Source of the DNA: Streptomyces sp. WMMB303 | GTDB taxonomy: Bacteria > Actinomycetota > Actinomycetes > Streptomycetales > Streptomycetaceae | DNA: 64,000 bases | Direction of reading: 5' to 3' | NCBI RefSeq assembly: GCF_029351045.1 | Contig: NZ_JARKIN010000001.1 | Location: 1 to 64,000 of the forward strand | Shown: piece after piece, positions 34,114 through 42,519 of the stretch | How positions within the stretch are numbered: the stretch's first letter is position 1 | Layout: each line of letters begins with the position of its first letter | The notes under the pieces: generated by a model | The model's input: the letters and a program-made list of their open reading frames with translations, nothing else | The model's database searches: none | Told to the model about the DNA's origin: nothing | Position numbers and translations under genes: made by a program

Positions 34114-34341
34114 ATGAACGACTCGGTGACGCCCCCTTCCGGGCGACGCCTCCTCTCCGCTCCGTATGCCGCACTCGCCGGCTTTCTGCTGCTCCTTGCC
34201 GCTGCCTTCGCCCTGGCGTACCAGGCCGGATCGCTCGCCGGACCGGTGGCCCCGGACATGCGCGGGGTACCGCACGACGACGCTCCGGGCGGGGGCGGCA
34301 TGGGTGGCTTGGGCGGCATGGATCACGGGGGTGGCCACTGA
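34114..34341 (+). CDS. small membrane peptide with His/Met-rich tail (probable copper binder), 75 aa
   Basis: One membrane segment (LAGFLLLLAAAFALAYQAG) is followed by an outside tail with Met, His and Gly: APDMRGVPHDDAPGGGGMGG and GGMDHGGGH. Its stop shares a base with the ATG of the copper ATPase (TGATG), so the two are translated together. The tail could pass Cu(I) to or from the pump. No family name known to me; the context argues for a copper role. Confidence 0.75.
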   Translation: MNDSVTPPSGRRLLSAPYAALAGFLLLLAAAFALAYQAGSLAGPVAPDMRGVPHDDAPGGGGMGGLGGMDHGGGH

Positions 34342-36656
34342 TGCCCGCAGAGACCGCACCGCCGACCCTGGTCACCACGGATCTGACGGTCGGAGGGATG
34401 ACCTGCGCGGCCTGCGTGCGCCGCGTGGAGAAGAAACTCGGCGCCCTGGAGGGCGTCACCGCCACCGTCAATCTCGCCACCGGTCGCGCCCGTGTGGAGC
34501 ACCCCGCTCATCTCGGCACCACCTCGCTGGTGGAGGTCGTCGAGAAGGCCGGCTACGCGGCGAGCGTCCCCGCTCCGACCGCAGCCGCGGAGAGCGAGGT
34601 GGAAGAGGAGCAGCCCCGGGAGCGCTTCGGGCAGCGTCTGCTGGTGACGGCGCTGCTGGCCGCGCCGGTCCTCCTGCTGTCGATGGCGCCCTCCTTGCAG
34701 TTCCGCAACTGGCAGTGGCTGTGCTTCGTTTCGGCCGCGCCGGTCGCGCTCTGGAGCGCCTGGCCCTTCCACCGGCGGGCGCTGCGAGGACTGCGGCACG
34801 GGGCGGCCACGATGGACACGCTTGTCTCGCTCGGTGTGCTGGCCTCCTTCTCCTGGTCCGCCTACGCGCTCTTCCTGGGCGGCGCCGGCCATCCGGACAC
34901 GCGCATGCCCTTCACGCTGCTGCCCGGCGCCTCCCACGGAGTCGCCCACATCTACTTGGAAGCAACGGTGGGCGTCCCGCTCTTCGTCCTGGTCGGCCGC
35001 CGCCTGGAGGCGCGCGCCCGGCGGGGCACCGCGGCGGCCCTGCGCTCGCTCGCGGAACTGGGCGTGAAAGAGGTGACCGTACAGGAGGGCAGCACCGAGC
35101 GGCTCATCCGTGCCGAACAGCTCGGTGTGGGGCAGGTGTTCGTCGTACGGCCCGGAGAGCGGGTGGCCACCGACGGAGTCGTCACCGACGGCACCTCGGC
35201 GGTCGACCTCTCCCTGGTGACCGGGGAGACCCGACCGGTGGAGGTCTCGGCCGGCTCGTCCGTCACCGGCGGGGCCGTCAACGCAGGCGGGCGACTGCTG
35301 GTGCGGGCCACCGCGGTGGGTGGCGACACGCAACTCGCCCGCATCACCGCCCTGGTGGCCGAGGCCCAGGCCGGAAAGGCCCGTGCGCAGCGGCTTGCCG
35401 ACACCGTGGCCGGGTTCTTCGTCCCGGCTGTGCTGACCGTCGCGGCCACCGTGCTCGGATTCTGGCTCGGCGCCGGGGCCGACGTGCAGCCCGCCGTCAC
35501 CGCGTGCGTGGCCGTCCTCGTCGTCGCCTGCCCCTGCGCGCTCGGGCTCGCCACTCCGACCACCCTGATGGCCGCGACCGGGCGCGGCGCGCAGCTCGGC
35601 GTCCTGGTCAGCGGACCGCAGGCGCTCGAAGCGCTTCGCCGGGTCGACACCGTCGTCCTCGACAAGACCGGCACCCTCACCTCCGGCCGGCTGGACGTCA
35701 CCGCCGTCACCGCACGCGAGCACGGCCTGACGGCAGAGGAAGCCCTCCGCCTCGCGGCGAACGTCGAGAGCGGGTCGGAACATCCGCTCGGACGCGCCAT
35801 CGTCGCGCACGCCCGGGGCAGCCTCGGGGAGGATGCGGTACGACCGCAGGCGCTCAGCGGCTTCCGGGCCACGCCCGGGAACGGCGTTCAGGGCGACGTC
35901 GAGGGCAGGGCGGTCGCGGTCCGTGCCCCCGAGGAGGAGCTGTCCGGTGCGCTGGGCAGCGCGCTCGCCGGGGCGCTGGAGGCCGCGCACACCCCCGTCG
36001 TCGTCCACGTCGAGGGGCGGGCGGAGGCCGTCATCGCGCTCGGGGACGTGGTGCGCGTCGGCAGTTACCACGCGGTGGACCGCCTCCGGCGGCTCGGGGT
36101 ACGGCCCGTCCTGGTCACCGGCGACCAGGACGCCCCCGCGCGGGCCGTCGCCGCGGCCCTCGGCGTCGAAGAGGTACACGCCCGGCGCACCCCCCAGCAG
36201 AAGGCTGCGTTCGTCCGCTCCCTGCGACAGGAGGGCCGGAGAGTCGCCGTGGTCGGCGACGGGGTCAACGACGCGGCGGCGCTCGCCGGAGCCGACCTCG
36301 GCATCGCGATGGGCACGGGCACCGATGTCGCCATCGGCGCCGCAGACGTGACACTCGTCCGGGACGACATCGAGGCGCTTCCGGACGCCGTGCGGCTCGC
36401 CCGGCGCACCCTGGCCACCATTCGGGGCAACCTCCTCTGGGCCTTCGGCTACAACGCCGTCACCGTCCCGCTCGCCATGGTCGGCCTGCTCAGCCCGATG
36501 CCTGCCGCCGCCGCGATGTCCCTCAGCTCCGTACTCGTCGTCCTCAACAGCCTGCGGCTGCGCCACTGGCAGCCGGCCCCGGCCCCGGCACGCCGCCCCC
36601 GCTTCCCCGAGCAGCGCCCTGCGAACCCCTTCTTCCCGGAGTCGACGCGCCTGTGA
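34341..36656 (+). CDS. copA: Cu(I)-exporting P1B-type ATPase, 771 aa
   Basis: An N-terminal metal-binding domain with GMTCAAC (19-25) is followed by eight membrane helices and the P-type set: TGET at 294-297, CPC at 397-399 in the membrane (Cu site), DKTGT at 441-445 (phosphorylated Asp), HP at 481-482 and GDGVNDA at 639-645, plus GYNAVTVPLAMVGLL near the end. All catalytic residues are present. It pumps Cu(I) out of the cytoplasm. It overlaps the small peptide gene before it by one base and the chaperone gene after it by four (GTGA), so the three form one operon. Confidence 0.95.
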   Translation: MPAETAPPTLVTTDLTVGGMTCAACVRRVEKKLGALEGVTATVNLATGRARVEHPAHLGTTSLVEVVEKAGYAASVPAPTAAAESEVEEEQPRERFGQRLLVTALLAAPVLLLSMAPSLQFRNWQWLCFVSAAPVALWSAWPFHRRALRGLRHGAATMDTLVSLGVLASFSWSAYALFLGGAGHPDTRMPFTLLPGASHGVAHIYLEATVGVPLFVLVGRRLEARARRGTAAALRSLAELGVKEVTVQEGSTERLIRAEQLGVGQVFVVRPGERVATDGVVTDGTSAVDLSLVTGETRPVEVSAGSSVTGGAVNAGGRLLVRATAVGGDTQLARITALVAEAQAGKARAQRLADTVAGFFVPAVLTVAATVLGFWLGAGADVQPAVTACVAVLVVACPCALGLATPTTLMAATGRGAQLGVLVSGPQALEALRRVDTVVLDKTGTLTSGRLDVTAVTAREHGLTAEEALRLAANVESGSEHPLGRAIVAHARGSLGEDAVRPQALSGFRATPGNGVQGDVEGRAVAVRAPEEELSGALGSALAGALEAAHTPVVVHVEGRAEAVIALGDVVRVGSYHAVDRLRRLGVRPVLVTGDQDAPARAVAAALGVEEVHARRTPQQKAAFVRSLRQEGRRVAVVGDGVNDAAALAGADLGIAMGTGTDVAIGAADVTLVRDDIEALPDAVRLARRTLATIRGNLLWAFGYNAVTVPLAMVGLLSPMPAAAAMSLSSVLVVLNSLRLRHWQPAPAPARRPRFPEQRPANPFFPESTRL

Positions 36657-37159
36657 AAGCCACTCTCCTCGCGCGGCTACGAGGCCCCGTCGCCGCCGTC
36701 GCCACACCGGTGCTCGCCTGCGGGCTCTCCCTCGCGGGCCTGGGCGCCTGGACCGCCGCCGGCAACGCGGGCAGCCCTCCGCGGCTCGCCGTCGCCGAGG
36801 GGCACGTCTACCAGCGCCTCGGCAACACTCCGGAGACCGCGGCCTTCTTCACGATCACCAACACCGGCGGCTCACCCGACCGGCTGCTGGCGGTCAGTTC
36901 CCCGCGCACGAAGGTCCCACCCGCCCTGAGCCGGCACCGGATGACCCGCTCGGGGGCCGCCTACCGGTGGCCGGTGGAGGACGTGGTGATTCCCGCGGAG
37001 GAGGGGCTGACCATGGATCCGCACGGCACCGACGTCACCGTCCGCCCCGACGGTGACTGGCGGCTGGGGCGGCGCATCCCCTTCACCCTGCACTTCGAGC
37101 GCGGCGGACCTCTCACCGTCCTGGCCACCGTCATACGCCCCGGTGACAGGAGAAACTGA
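36653..37159 (+). CDS. exported PCuAC-like copper chaperone, 168 aa
   Basis: GTG 36653 overlaps the copA stop. A signal region (VATPVLACGLSLAGLGAWTA; a Cys at LACG might be a lipobox) precedes a PCuAC domain: VYQRLGNTPETAAFFTITNT, TKVPPALSRHRMTRSG and FTLHFERGGPLTVLATVI. The usual H-x10-M-x21-H-x-M copper pattern is only partly kept (HRM, LTMDPHGTDV), so Cu binding may differ. It probably accepts copper outside the membrane in partnership with CopA. Confidence 0.82.
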   Translation: MKATLLARLRGPVAAVATPVLACGLSLAGLGAWTAAGNAGSPPRLAVAEGHVYQRLGNTPETAAFFTITNTGGSPDRLLAVSSPRTKVPPALSRHRMTRSGAAYRWPVEDVVIPAEEGLTMDPHGTDVTVRPDGDWRLGRRIPFTLHFERGGPLTVLATVIRPGDRRN

Positions 37160-37396
37160 CGCGACGCGCCCCCCGACACCCGTCCGGCTTCCCCCTCGCG
37201 ACGCGGCGAGGGGAGCCGCCGGGGCCGGGGGGCGCATCAGCCGGCACCGCTCCGGTGGCGCCGATGGTGCGGTTCGGCGCGAGTCCGACGGACAGGTGTC
37301 GTACCCGGCTAGCTGTTCGGTGTCCTCCTGCCGAGCCTGCCCGACCGAGGACCGGGCCGCTACGGGTGGCCCCGCGTCCGGGTGGGAGCATGAGGC

Positions 37397-38107
37397 GTGA
37401 TGACTGTGGGGTGGTGCTCGAAGGCGCTGCGGGCGGGGATCTTCTCGGCCCTCTGCGTGCTTGTCGCCGCTCTGGGCCACGTCCTGATGTCCGGAAACGA
37501 CGTCCCCGCCTGGGCGCTCGGCTCCGGGCTCGCCGTGACCGCGGCCGGCGCATGGCGGCTGGCCGATCGGGAGCGCGGACTGAAACTGGTCGTCACGGTC
37601 GCCGTCGTCGTCCAGGCGGTGCTGCACTCGGCATTCTCCCTGGCACAGTCCCTCTCACCCCGTCCCCCGGGGCCGGGGCCCGGCGGAACGAAGGGCACGG
37701 CTTTCGGCTCCCCGTCCGGGGGCACGGGCCGGATGTGCGGGGAGCAGGCCGTGCCGCACCTCGGCTCCCCGGCGGGCGGTACGGAGCACATGCACCCCGG
37801 TCCCATGGGGCACATGGATCATTCCATGAGCGGCACCTGGTCGTTCGGGATGCTGGCCGCACACCTGCTGGCAGCTGTGCTGTGCGGCCTGTGGCTGGGA
37901 TACGGCGAGCGAGCCGCGTTCCGTCTCCTGCGCGCCGTCGCCGGCCGGCTCACCTCTCCCCTGCGGCTGCTGCTGGCCCTCCCCCGGACCGCGGACCGCC
38001 CACGGCCGCGGTCGGCCCGCTCAGGCGCCGACCTGACGGCGCATCTCCTCCTTCTCGCCTTTTCGATCACCTCCCGAGGTCCTCCTGCGGTGGCCGCTGC
38101 CGCCTGA
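37397..38107 (+). CDS. multi-pass membrane protein with His/Met-rich outer loop, 236 aa
   Basis: GTG 37397 (ATG at 37400). Three hydrophobic segments (GIFSALCVLVAALGHVLM, AWALGSGLAVTAAGAWRLAD, LKLVVTVAVVVQAVLHSAFS) are followed by a Gly/Pro-rich loop containing GGTEHMHPGPMGHMDHSMSG, then another helix (SFGMLAAHLLAAVLCGLWLG). The MxHM/HxM clusters are strong Cu(I)-type ligands. Related Streptomyces proteins lie beside PCuAC genes. It sits 240 bases after the chaperone gene and likely completes the copper set. Confidence 0.75.
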   Translation: MMTVGWCSKALRAGIFSALCVLVAALGHVLMSGNDVPAWALGSGLAVTAAGAWRLADRERGLKLVVTVAVVVQAVLHSAFSLAQSLSPRPPGPGPGGTKGTAFGSPSGGTGRMCGEQAVPHLGSPAGGTEHMHPGPMGHMDHSMSGTWSFGMLAAHLLAAVLCGLWLGYGERAAFRLLRAVAGRLTSPLRLLLALPRTADRPRPRSARSGADLTAHLLLLAFSITSRGPPAVAAAA

Positions 38108-38281
38108 CGGCAGCCGGCATCCCGGGGCGCCTCCGCTGCGCCCCCGGGCCCCGGCCGTGCGCAATTCCGCGCGGCCGGTCCACTCACCGAACCGGGCCCG
38201 GCCCGGCGCTGAGCCGTGCGCGCTCGGCCGCGTCCGCATGCCGCCGGCGGTCGGGTTCCGGATGACCGAGAAGGACAACAG

Positions 38282-38899
38282 GTGATCGCTCCTGCTTTGC
38301 CATCGACGACGCACCACCGCGCCCTGGGAAGATCGGAGGCCGACGCGTCGGTCACCGCTTGGGCGCTGGCAGCCCGCAACGGTGATTCCCACGCCGTCGA
38401 GCTGTTCGTCCGTGCGCTGCACCGTGACGTGTTGCGCTACGTCAGCCACCTGTGCGGAGACCCGCAGGCCGTGGACGATCTCGCGCAGGACACCTTCCTG
38501 CGTGCCCTCGGCAGCCTGCACCGCTTCGAGGGACGCTCCTCGGCCCGGTCGTGGCTGCTGTCCATCGCACGGCGTGCGGTGATCGACAGCTATCGGCATG
38601 CCGCCGCCCGGCCCCGGGCAGCGGAGGTCGTCGACTGGCAGACGGCCGTCGAGCGTGCGCAGCCTCCGGGCCTGCCGGGGTTCGAGGAGGGGGTCGCGCT
38701 CCTCGAACTGCTCGCGTCACTGCCGGACGAACGCCGGGAGGCGTTCGTCCTCACCCAGCTGCTGGGACTTCCCTACGCGGAAGCAGCGCGGGTCAGCGGC
38801 TGCCCGGTGGGCACGGTCCGCTCACGGGTGGCGCGTGCCCGGGCAGCTCTCGCAGAGCTGATCGCCATGGCGGACGCCCCCGCCGCGGTGGCGGCCTGA
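38282..38899 (+). CDS. ECF (sigma-70 family) RNA polymerase sigma factor, 205 aa
   Basis: Region 2 is visible as ELFVRALHRDVLRYVSHLCG and DLAQDTFLRALGSLHRFEG, with the -10-binding SSARSWLLSIARRAVIDSY. Region 4 reads LPDERREAFVLTQLLGLPYA and EAARVSGCPVGTVRSRVARA. GTG 38282 with AAGGA 6 bases upstream was chosen over earlier frame. There is no anti-sigma gene beside it. Its place after the copper genes fits the SigC-like group of Streptomyces sigma factors; control of the copper genes is only a guess. Confidence 0.9.
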   Translation: MIAPALPSTTHHRALGRSEADASVTAWALAARNGDSHAVELFVRALHRDVLRYVSHLCGDPQAVDDLAQDTFLRALGSLHRFEGRSSARSWLLSIARRAVIDSYRHAAARPRAAEVVDWQTAVERAQPPGLPGFEEGVALLELLASLPDERREAFVLTQLLGLPYAEAARVSGCPVGTVRSRVARARAALAELIAMADAPAAVAA

Positions 38900-39190
38900 G
38901 CGAGACCGGCGCACGCCGGTAGGGGTTCCGGTCCCGGGCACCGTTCCGGGGCCGGAACCGCACCCTGTCCTGTGCTGCCCGGGGGTTGTGCCAGGTCGGG
39001 AACTTTCGATCCTCGCCGGCAGGTGGCAAGGGCGCGGCGGCGTGGTGGCGCGCCGCCCCGCCCCGCCCCGGCACAGCGTTCGCGGCCGACGCCGGGGCAC
39101 GGTTGCGAGAGCGACGAGTCGGCGGTCGGTCCCGGAGCGGCGGCCGGCTGTTCCTCGCTCGCGCCGGAACGGCCCCGCCGGCGGCTTCGG

Positions 39191-40285
39191 CTAGGACCGT
39201 GTCGCCCGCCTGCACCCGTCCCCGGCGGATGCGCCCGGCCCGACCGGCGCACTGCGGTCGTAGGGATCGATGTCCGCGCCGCCCCCTTCCGCCGCGTGGT
39301 CCGTCCCGAAGGGCGGTTCGAAGTAGCCGGTGGGCTTGCCGCAACCGCCGTTGGTCATGTCGTTCTTGTACGAGACGATCGAGAACGTGCCCGGCTCGGT
39401 CCGCACCTTGTCCGGGTCGTCCCAGCTCAGGACCAGTTCGCGCCGGACGATGGTGCGGACGATCTCGTCGTCACCACCCGCGTCCGCGCGGGTGACCGGG
39501 TAGACGAAAGTGACGTCGGCGGTCACCTGGAGCGCGCCGCGCTGGCCCTGGTCGTAGGTGAGTCGGCCCCGGGTCTTCACGACGTCGCCGACCAGGTGGA
39601 CGCGGGAGGGCTGGAAGCGGCTGAAGAGGCGAAGGGGGTCGTTCTTCTCGCTCGGGCTCCGGAAGGCGGCGCCCAGGAAGTCCTGGACGTCCTTCTGGTG
39701 CGGGTTGATCAGTGCGATCGCCTTGTCGGGATGCTCGCCCCGCAGCACCCCGCGGTCCAGGTTGGAGGCGACGAGGAAGTCCCGGCTGCGGTCGAGGGCG
39801 CGTTCGACCTCGGACGCGGTCATCGCCCCGACCGCTTCGGCCTCCGGCACGGTGATACCGGCCGCTCCACTCGCCCAGCGGGCCGCCGGTGATCCGCGGA
39901 ACGGCTCGTCCTTGGTGGGACGTCGGTCCGGCTGCGTCGGAGGCGCCTCGACCGGGCGGGCGGTCTCGGCTGCCTGCGGCGAGGAGTCGGTCCCGGGGAA
40001 CAGGTCCATCACCCACCCGGGCGCGAGAGCCACCACGAGCAGCACCACCGAAGCCAGCAGCCCGGCGACGTACCAGCCTGTGCGGCGCTTGGGCCGGGCG
40101 GGCGTGTAGGTCCGCCAGCCCTCCGGGGGGCGGTCGGGTTCCTCACGCAGCCGCCTCGTGACGGCGCGGGCCCGTGCGGACGGTTCCTTGGGGGAGTCGG
40201 CGGCGCCCGCCACCGACTCCCGGAGAAACTGCTCCCACTCCTCGTCGGACTTGGAGGAGCCGCCCGGCTCCGTGCCCCCAGCCAT
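39191..40285 (-). CDS. single-pass membrane protein with large C-terminal extracytoplasmic domain, 364 aa
   Basis: An acidic cytoplasmic stretch (SKSDEEWEQFLRESVAGAAD) and Arg-rich linker lead to one membrane helix (WYVAGLLASVVLLVVALAPG) and a ~260-residue outside domain with beta-rich segments ALQVTADVTFVYPVTRADAG and RELVLSWDDPDKV. The layout matches Streptomyces proteins with a SCO2583/2584-like domain (memory of family, not certain). ATG 40285 has AGGGGG with a 6-base gap; ATG 40306 (GAGG before it) is an alternative. Function unknown. Confidence 0.75.
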   Translation of the reverse strand: MAGGTEPGGSSKSDEEWEQFLRESVAGAADSPKEPSARARAVTRRLREEPDRPPEGWRTYTPARPKRRTGWYVAGLLASVVLLVVALAPGWVMDLFPGTDSSPQAAETARPVEAPPTQPDRRPTKDEPFRGSPAARWASGAAGITVPEAEAVGAMTASEVERALDRSRDFLVASNLDRGVLRGEHPDKAIALINPHQKDVQDFLGAAFRSPSEKNDPLRLFSRFQPSRVHLVGDVVKTRGRLTYDQGQRGALQVTADVTFVYPVTRADAGGDDEIVRTIVRRELVLSWDDPDKVRTEPGTFSIVSYKNDMTNGGCGKPTGYFEPPFGTDHAAEGGGADIDPYDRSAPVGPGASAGDGCRRATRS

Positions 40286-40719
40286 CCCGAACCCCCTGGC
40301 GCTCATGTGACCTCGCGCCACTCCCCCGGGCGCGTCCGCATCATGGCACAGGGCGCTGACAGTGCAGGCGACCGGGCCGCCGATGCAGGTACGCCGCTCC
40401 CCGGACCGGCCGTCCGAAGCGTTCCGGCCGTCTCGGACGTCACCGCAGGAGACCACGTGGTGAACGGCGGCGTGCGGGCCCATCCGGACGGGCTTCGCCG
40501 TCCCGGACTCCGGGCGCCCCCGGTCCCCTGCCATGCGCCAGGGCTTGTCGCCCGATGGCGACGACAGAGTAAAGTATTCGTTCGGCCACGTTGCGTGCAG
40601 ACCGTTCGGGTTGCTGTGGGCTGAGGCGACTGAGCGATGATGTTGGTGTGCGGAGCGCCAGGGCATACGCTGTGAGCGGAGCGCCGCGCGCTGCCGAAAC
40701 ACCGCACCGAGGGGGAACC
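40286..40719. other. divergent promoter region, ~430 bases, no gene recognised
   Basis: Between the membrane protein (left) and the small coiled-coil gene (right). The stretch 40555-40640 is less GC-rich (GAGTAAAGTATTCGTTCGG) and is the likely promoter area. No repeats or known motifs found. Confidence 0.4.
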
Positions 40720-40929
40720 ATGCCGTGGTGGGCGCTGATCGCCATCGCCTGGATCGTCGCCGGGCCCGCCGCCCTGTACGCCATGACACGGCACAGGCGC
40801 CGGACGGACCAGGCTCTCGAAGAGGCCGACTCGCGGTACGAGGAACTCTCGCGCAAGTACACCGCTCTGCTGGAGAAGTCCGCGTCGGGTGAACTGCCCG
40901 GTGAGCGGGAGCGACACCCCGAGGCCTGA
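40720..40929 (+). CDS. small membrane protein with coiled-coil tail, 69 aa
   Basis: GGGGGA 4 bases before ATG 40720. One membrane helix (WWALIAIAWIVAGPAALYAM) is followed by a charged heptad-like tail: TDQALEEADSRYEELSRKYT and ALLEKSASGELPGERER. An N-terminal anchor and cytoplasmic coiled coil; unknown family. About 150 bases upstream of the phosphatase gene in the same direction. Confidence 0.7.
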   Translation: MPWWALIAIAWIVAGPAALYAMTRHRRRTDQALEEADSRYEELSRKYTALLEKSASGELPGERERHPEA

Positions 40930-41085
40930 ATCGGGCTCCGCGCGCGCTGTTTCCGGTTGCTGTGCTGCCGCTTGTTGTGCTGCCGCTGCGGAGGCCGCAA
41001 GCGTTGTGTGGAGCCTGCGGTCTCCCGGCGAAGCCCGCTCGCGTCGTTCCGCGTGGGGTGGAGGCTGGTGGTGTAGCCGTTGGGT

Positions 41086-42219
41086 ATGGACTATCGGGAA
41101 TGTCTGGCATGGCTCCGTCGTGCCGCTCGTGCCCCCGGAGCCGTGCTGGTGCTGCCGGTGGCGCTGGTGGTGGGATTGACGATCTGCGACGCCGTGTTGC
41201 CCAGTTCCCGCCACTTCGGGCCCCTGGTGATCGTCGCTCCTGCCATCGCCTCCGTACTGGGCGGCCCGTTGGCCACGGCAGCCGTCGGGCTGTGCGCCGT
41301 GGTGACGCAGTTGGCCCTCGGCCTGGCGAACGCCGGCTCCGACGTGATCGGTTACAGCACGCGTGCCGCCGCCATCGCTCTGGTCTCAGCGGCCCTGGTC
41401 CTCTACAGCCGCAGCCGGCGGCGGCGCGAGGAGCAACTCGAGCAGGCCAGAACAGTGGCCGAGGCAGCCGGCGAGGTACTGCTCAAGCCACCTCCGGCGC
41501 GGCTCGGCCGGCTGTCCCTGGCGACCGCCTACCGGTCGGCGCAGCAGGAGGCACAGGTGGGCGGCGACTTCTACGCCGCAGCCCGGACCGTGGGCGGTAC
41601 CCGGCTCATCATCGGGGATGTGCGGGGCAAGGGGCTGGACGCGCTGGAGGACACCTCCCTTGTCCTGGGCGCATTCCGGGCGTTCGCCCATCACCGCCTG
41701 CCGCTGCCGGAACTCGCCCGTGAACTCGACACGGTGCTGAGTCTGCACAATCTCGACACCGACATGATCGAGGACTTCGCCACGGCTGTGCTCGTCGACC
41801 TCTTCGACGACGCCGACGAGCTGGCGCTGGTCTACTGCGGGCATCCTCCGCCCTACGTCCTCGGCCGGGGGACGGTCCGGGCTCTCGAAGCGGCCCGACC
41901 GTATCCGCCCCTGGGCCTGGGCGAGCTCTCCCCGGAGTCGAGGGCCGTGGAACGGCATGTGTTCGCGCCCGGGGAGACGCTGATCCTCTACACCGACGGG
42001 GTCATCGAGGCGCGCAACAGCTCCGGTGACTTCTACCCACTCGCCGACCGCCTGGCCGAACTCGCCATCGGCACCGCGGAACAGACCACCGACGCCGTGG
42101 TGAGCGACCTGCTGGAGCACACCGGAGGCCGGCTCCAGGACGACGTCGCCCTCCTCACTGTCCAGCGGGCGCCTTCGGACCCTGCCGCGGCAGCACAGCG
42201 GGACGTTCCGTTCTCCTGA
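41086..42219 (+). CDS. membrane-bound PP2C-type (SpoIIE) serine phosphatase, 377 aa
   Basis: Three or four N-terminal membrane helices (VLVLPVALVVGLTICDAVL, FGPLVIVAPAIASVLGG, TAAVGLCAVVTQLALGLA) are followed by a short coiled linker (RSRRRREEQLEQARTVAEAA) and a SpoIIE domain with the metal Asp motifs GGDFYAAARTVGG, IIGDVRGKGLDA, LILYTDGVIEARN and DDVALLTVQR. Such proteins dephosphorylate anti-anti-sigma factors in general-stress cascades. No PAS/GAF sensor or kinase domain is present; the membrane part may be the sensor. ATG 41086 or TTG 41080 may start it. Confidence 0.9.
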   Translation: MDYRECLAWLRRAARAPGAVLVLPVALVVGLTICDAVLPSSRHFGPLVIVAPAIASVLGGPLATAAVGLCAVVTQLALGLANAGSDVIGYSTRAAAIALVSAALVLYSRSRRRREEQLEQARTVAEAAGEVLLKPPPARLGRLSLATAYRSAQQEAQVGGDFYAAARTVGGTRLIIGDVRGKGLDALEDTSLVLGAFRAFAHHRLPLPELARELDTVLSLHNLDTDMIEDFATAVLVDLFDDADELALVYCGHPPPYVLGRGTVRALEAARPYPPLGLGELSPESRAVERHVFAPGETLILYTDGVIEARNSSGDFYPLADRLAELAIGTAEQTTDAVVSDLLEHTGGRLQDDVALLTVQRAPSDPAAAAQRDVPFS

Positions 42220-42519
42220 GCACCTGTGGCCCCCGCACCTCTCAGAAGCGCGGGCGGGGGCGGGGGCGGAAAGACCGATGCCGGCTGGACAGCGGGCAGT
42301 CGAAGCTCCAGGCGTACGGGCAGGCTTGATTGTGAACCCGCCTGTCGAGCACTTCTTCACCTCCAGTCACCTCTTTCCCAGCATGCACATTTGAAGGGGC
42401 TCGTGGGGCTCCGACGCCTGTCGATCAATATTGACCAAATGCAAAAATTGCGGCCTGCTTACGTCAATCGATCAGGGATGGTCTGAGGGCAACCGACTGC
42501 GAGTGAGAGGTGTACGAGT
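42220..42519. other. A+T-richer leader before the orphan gene
   Basis: Positions 42365-42480 contain ATCAATATTGACCAAATGC and CTTACGTCAATCGATCAGG, much lower in GC than surroundings; TCGATCAATATTGA and TCAATCGATCA form partly inverted pairs. This is probably the promoter of the gene at 42520. The diverged IS leader lies at 42297-42360. Confidence 0.5.
42297..42360 (-). repeat. diverged copy of the IS5-type leader at 5830-5892
   Basis: Minus strand from 42360: GTGAAGAAGTGCTCGACAGG, coding VKKCSTGGFTIKPARTPGAS, against VKKLLVDGFTTKIACPPGAS at 5892. No transposase body follows here, so it is a solitary scar. Confidence 0.5.

Noticed and set aside
34166..37159. 997-residue plus frame and 794-residue minus frame over the copper genes
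   Set aside because: CopA motifs, gene overlaps and ribosome sites all support the other plus frame; these are GC-driven shadows. Only the last part of the first is real (the PCuAC gene from 36653).
42226..42486. 86-residue plus frame before the orphan gene
   Set aside because: Crosses the IS-leader scar and the A+T-rich promoter region, no ribosome site, no conserved content.
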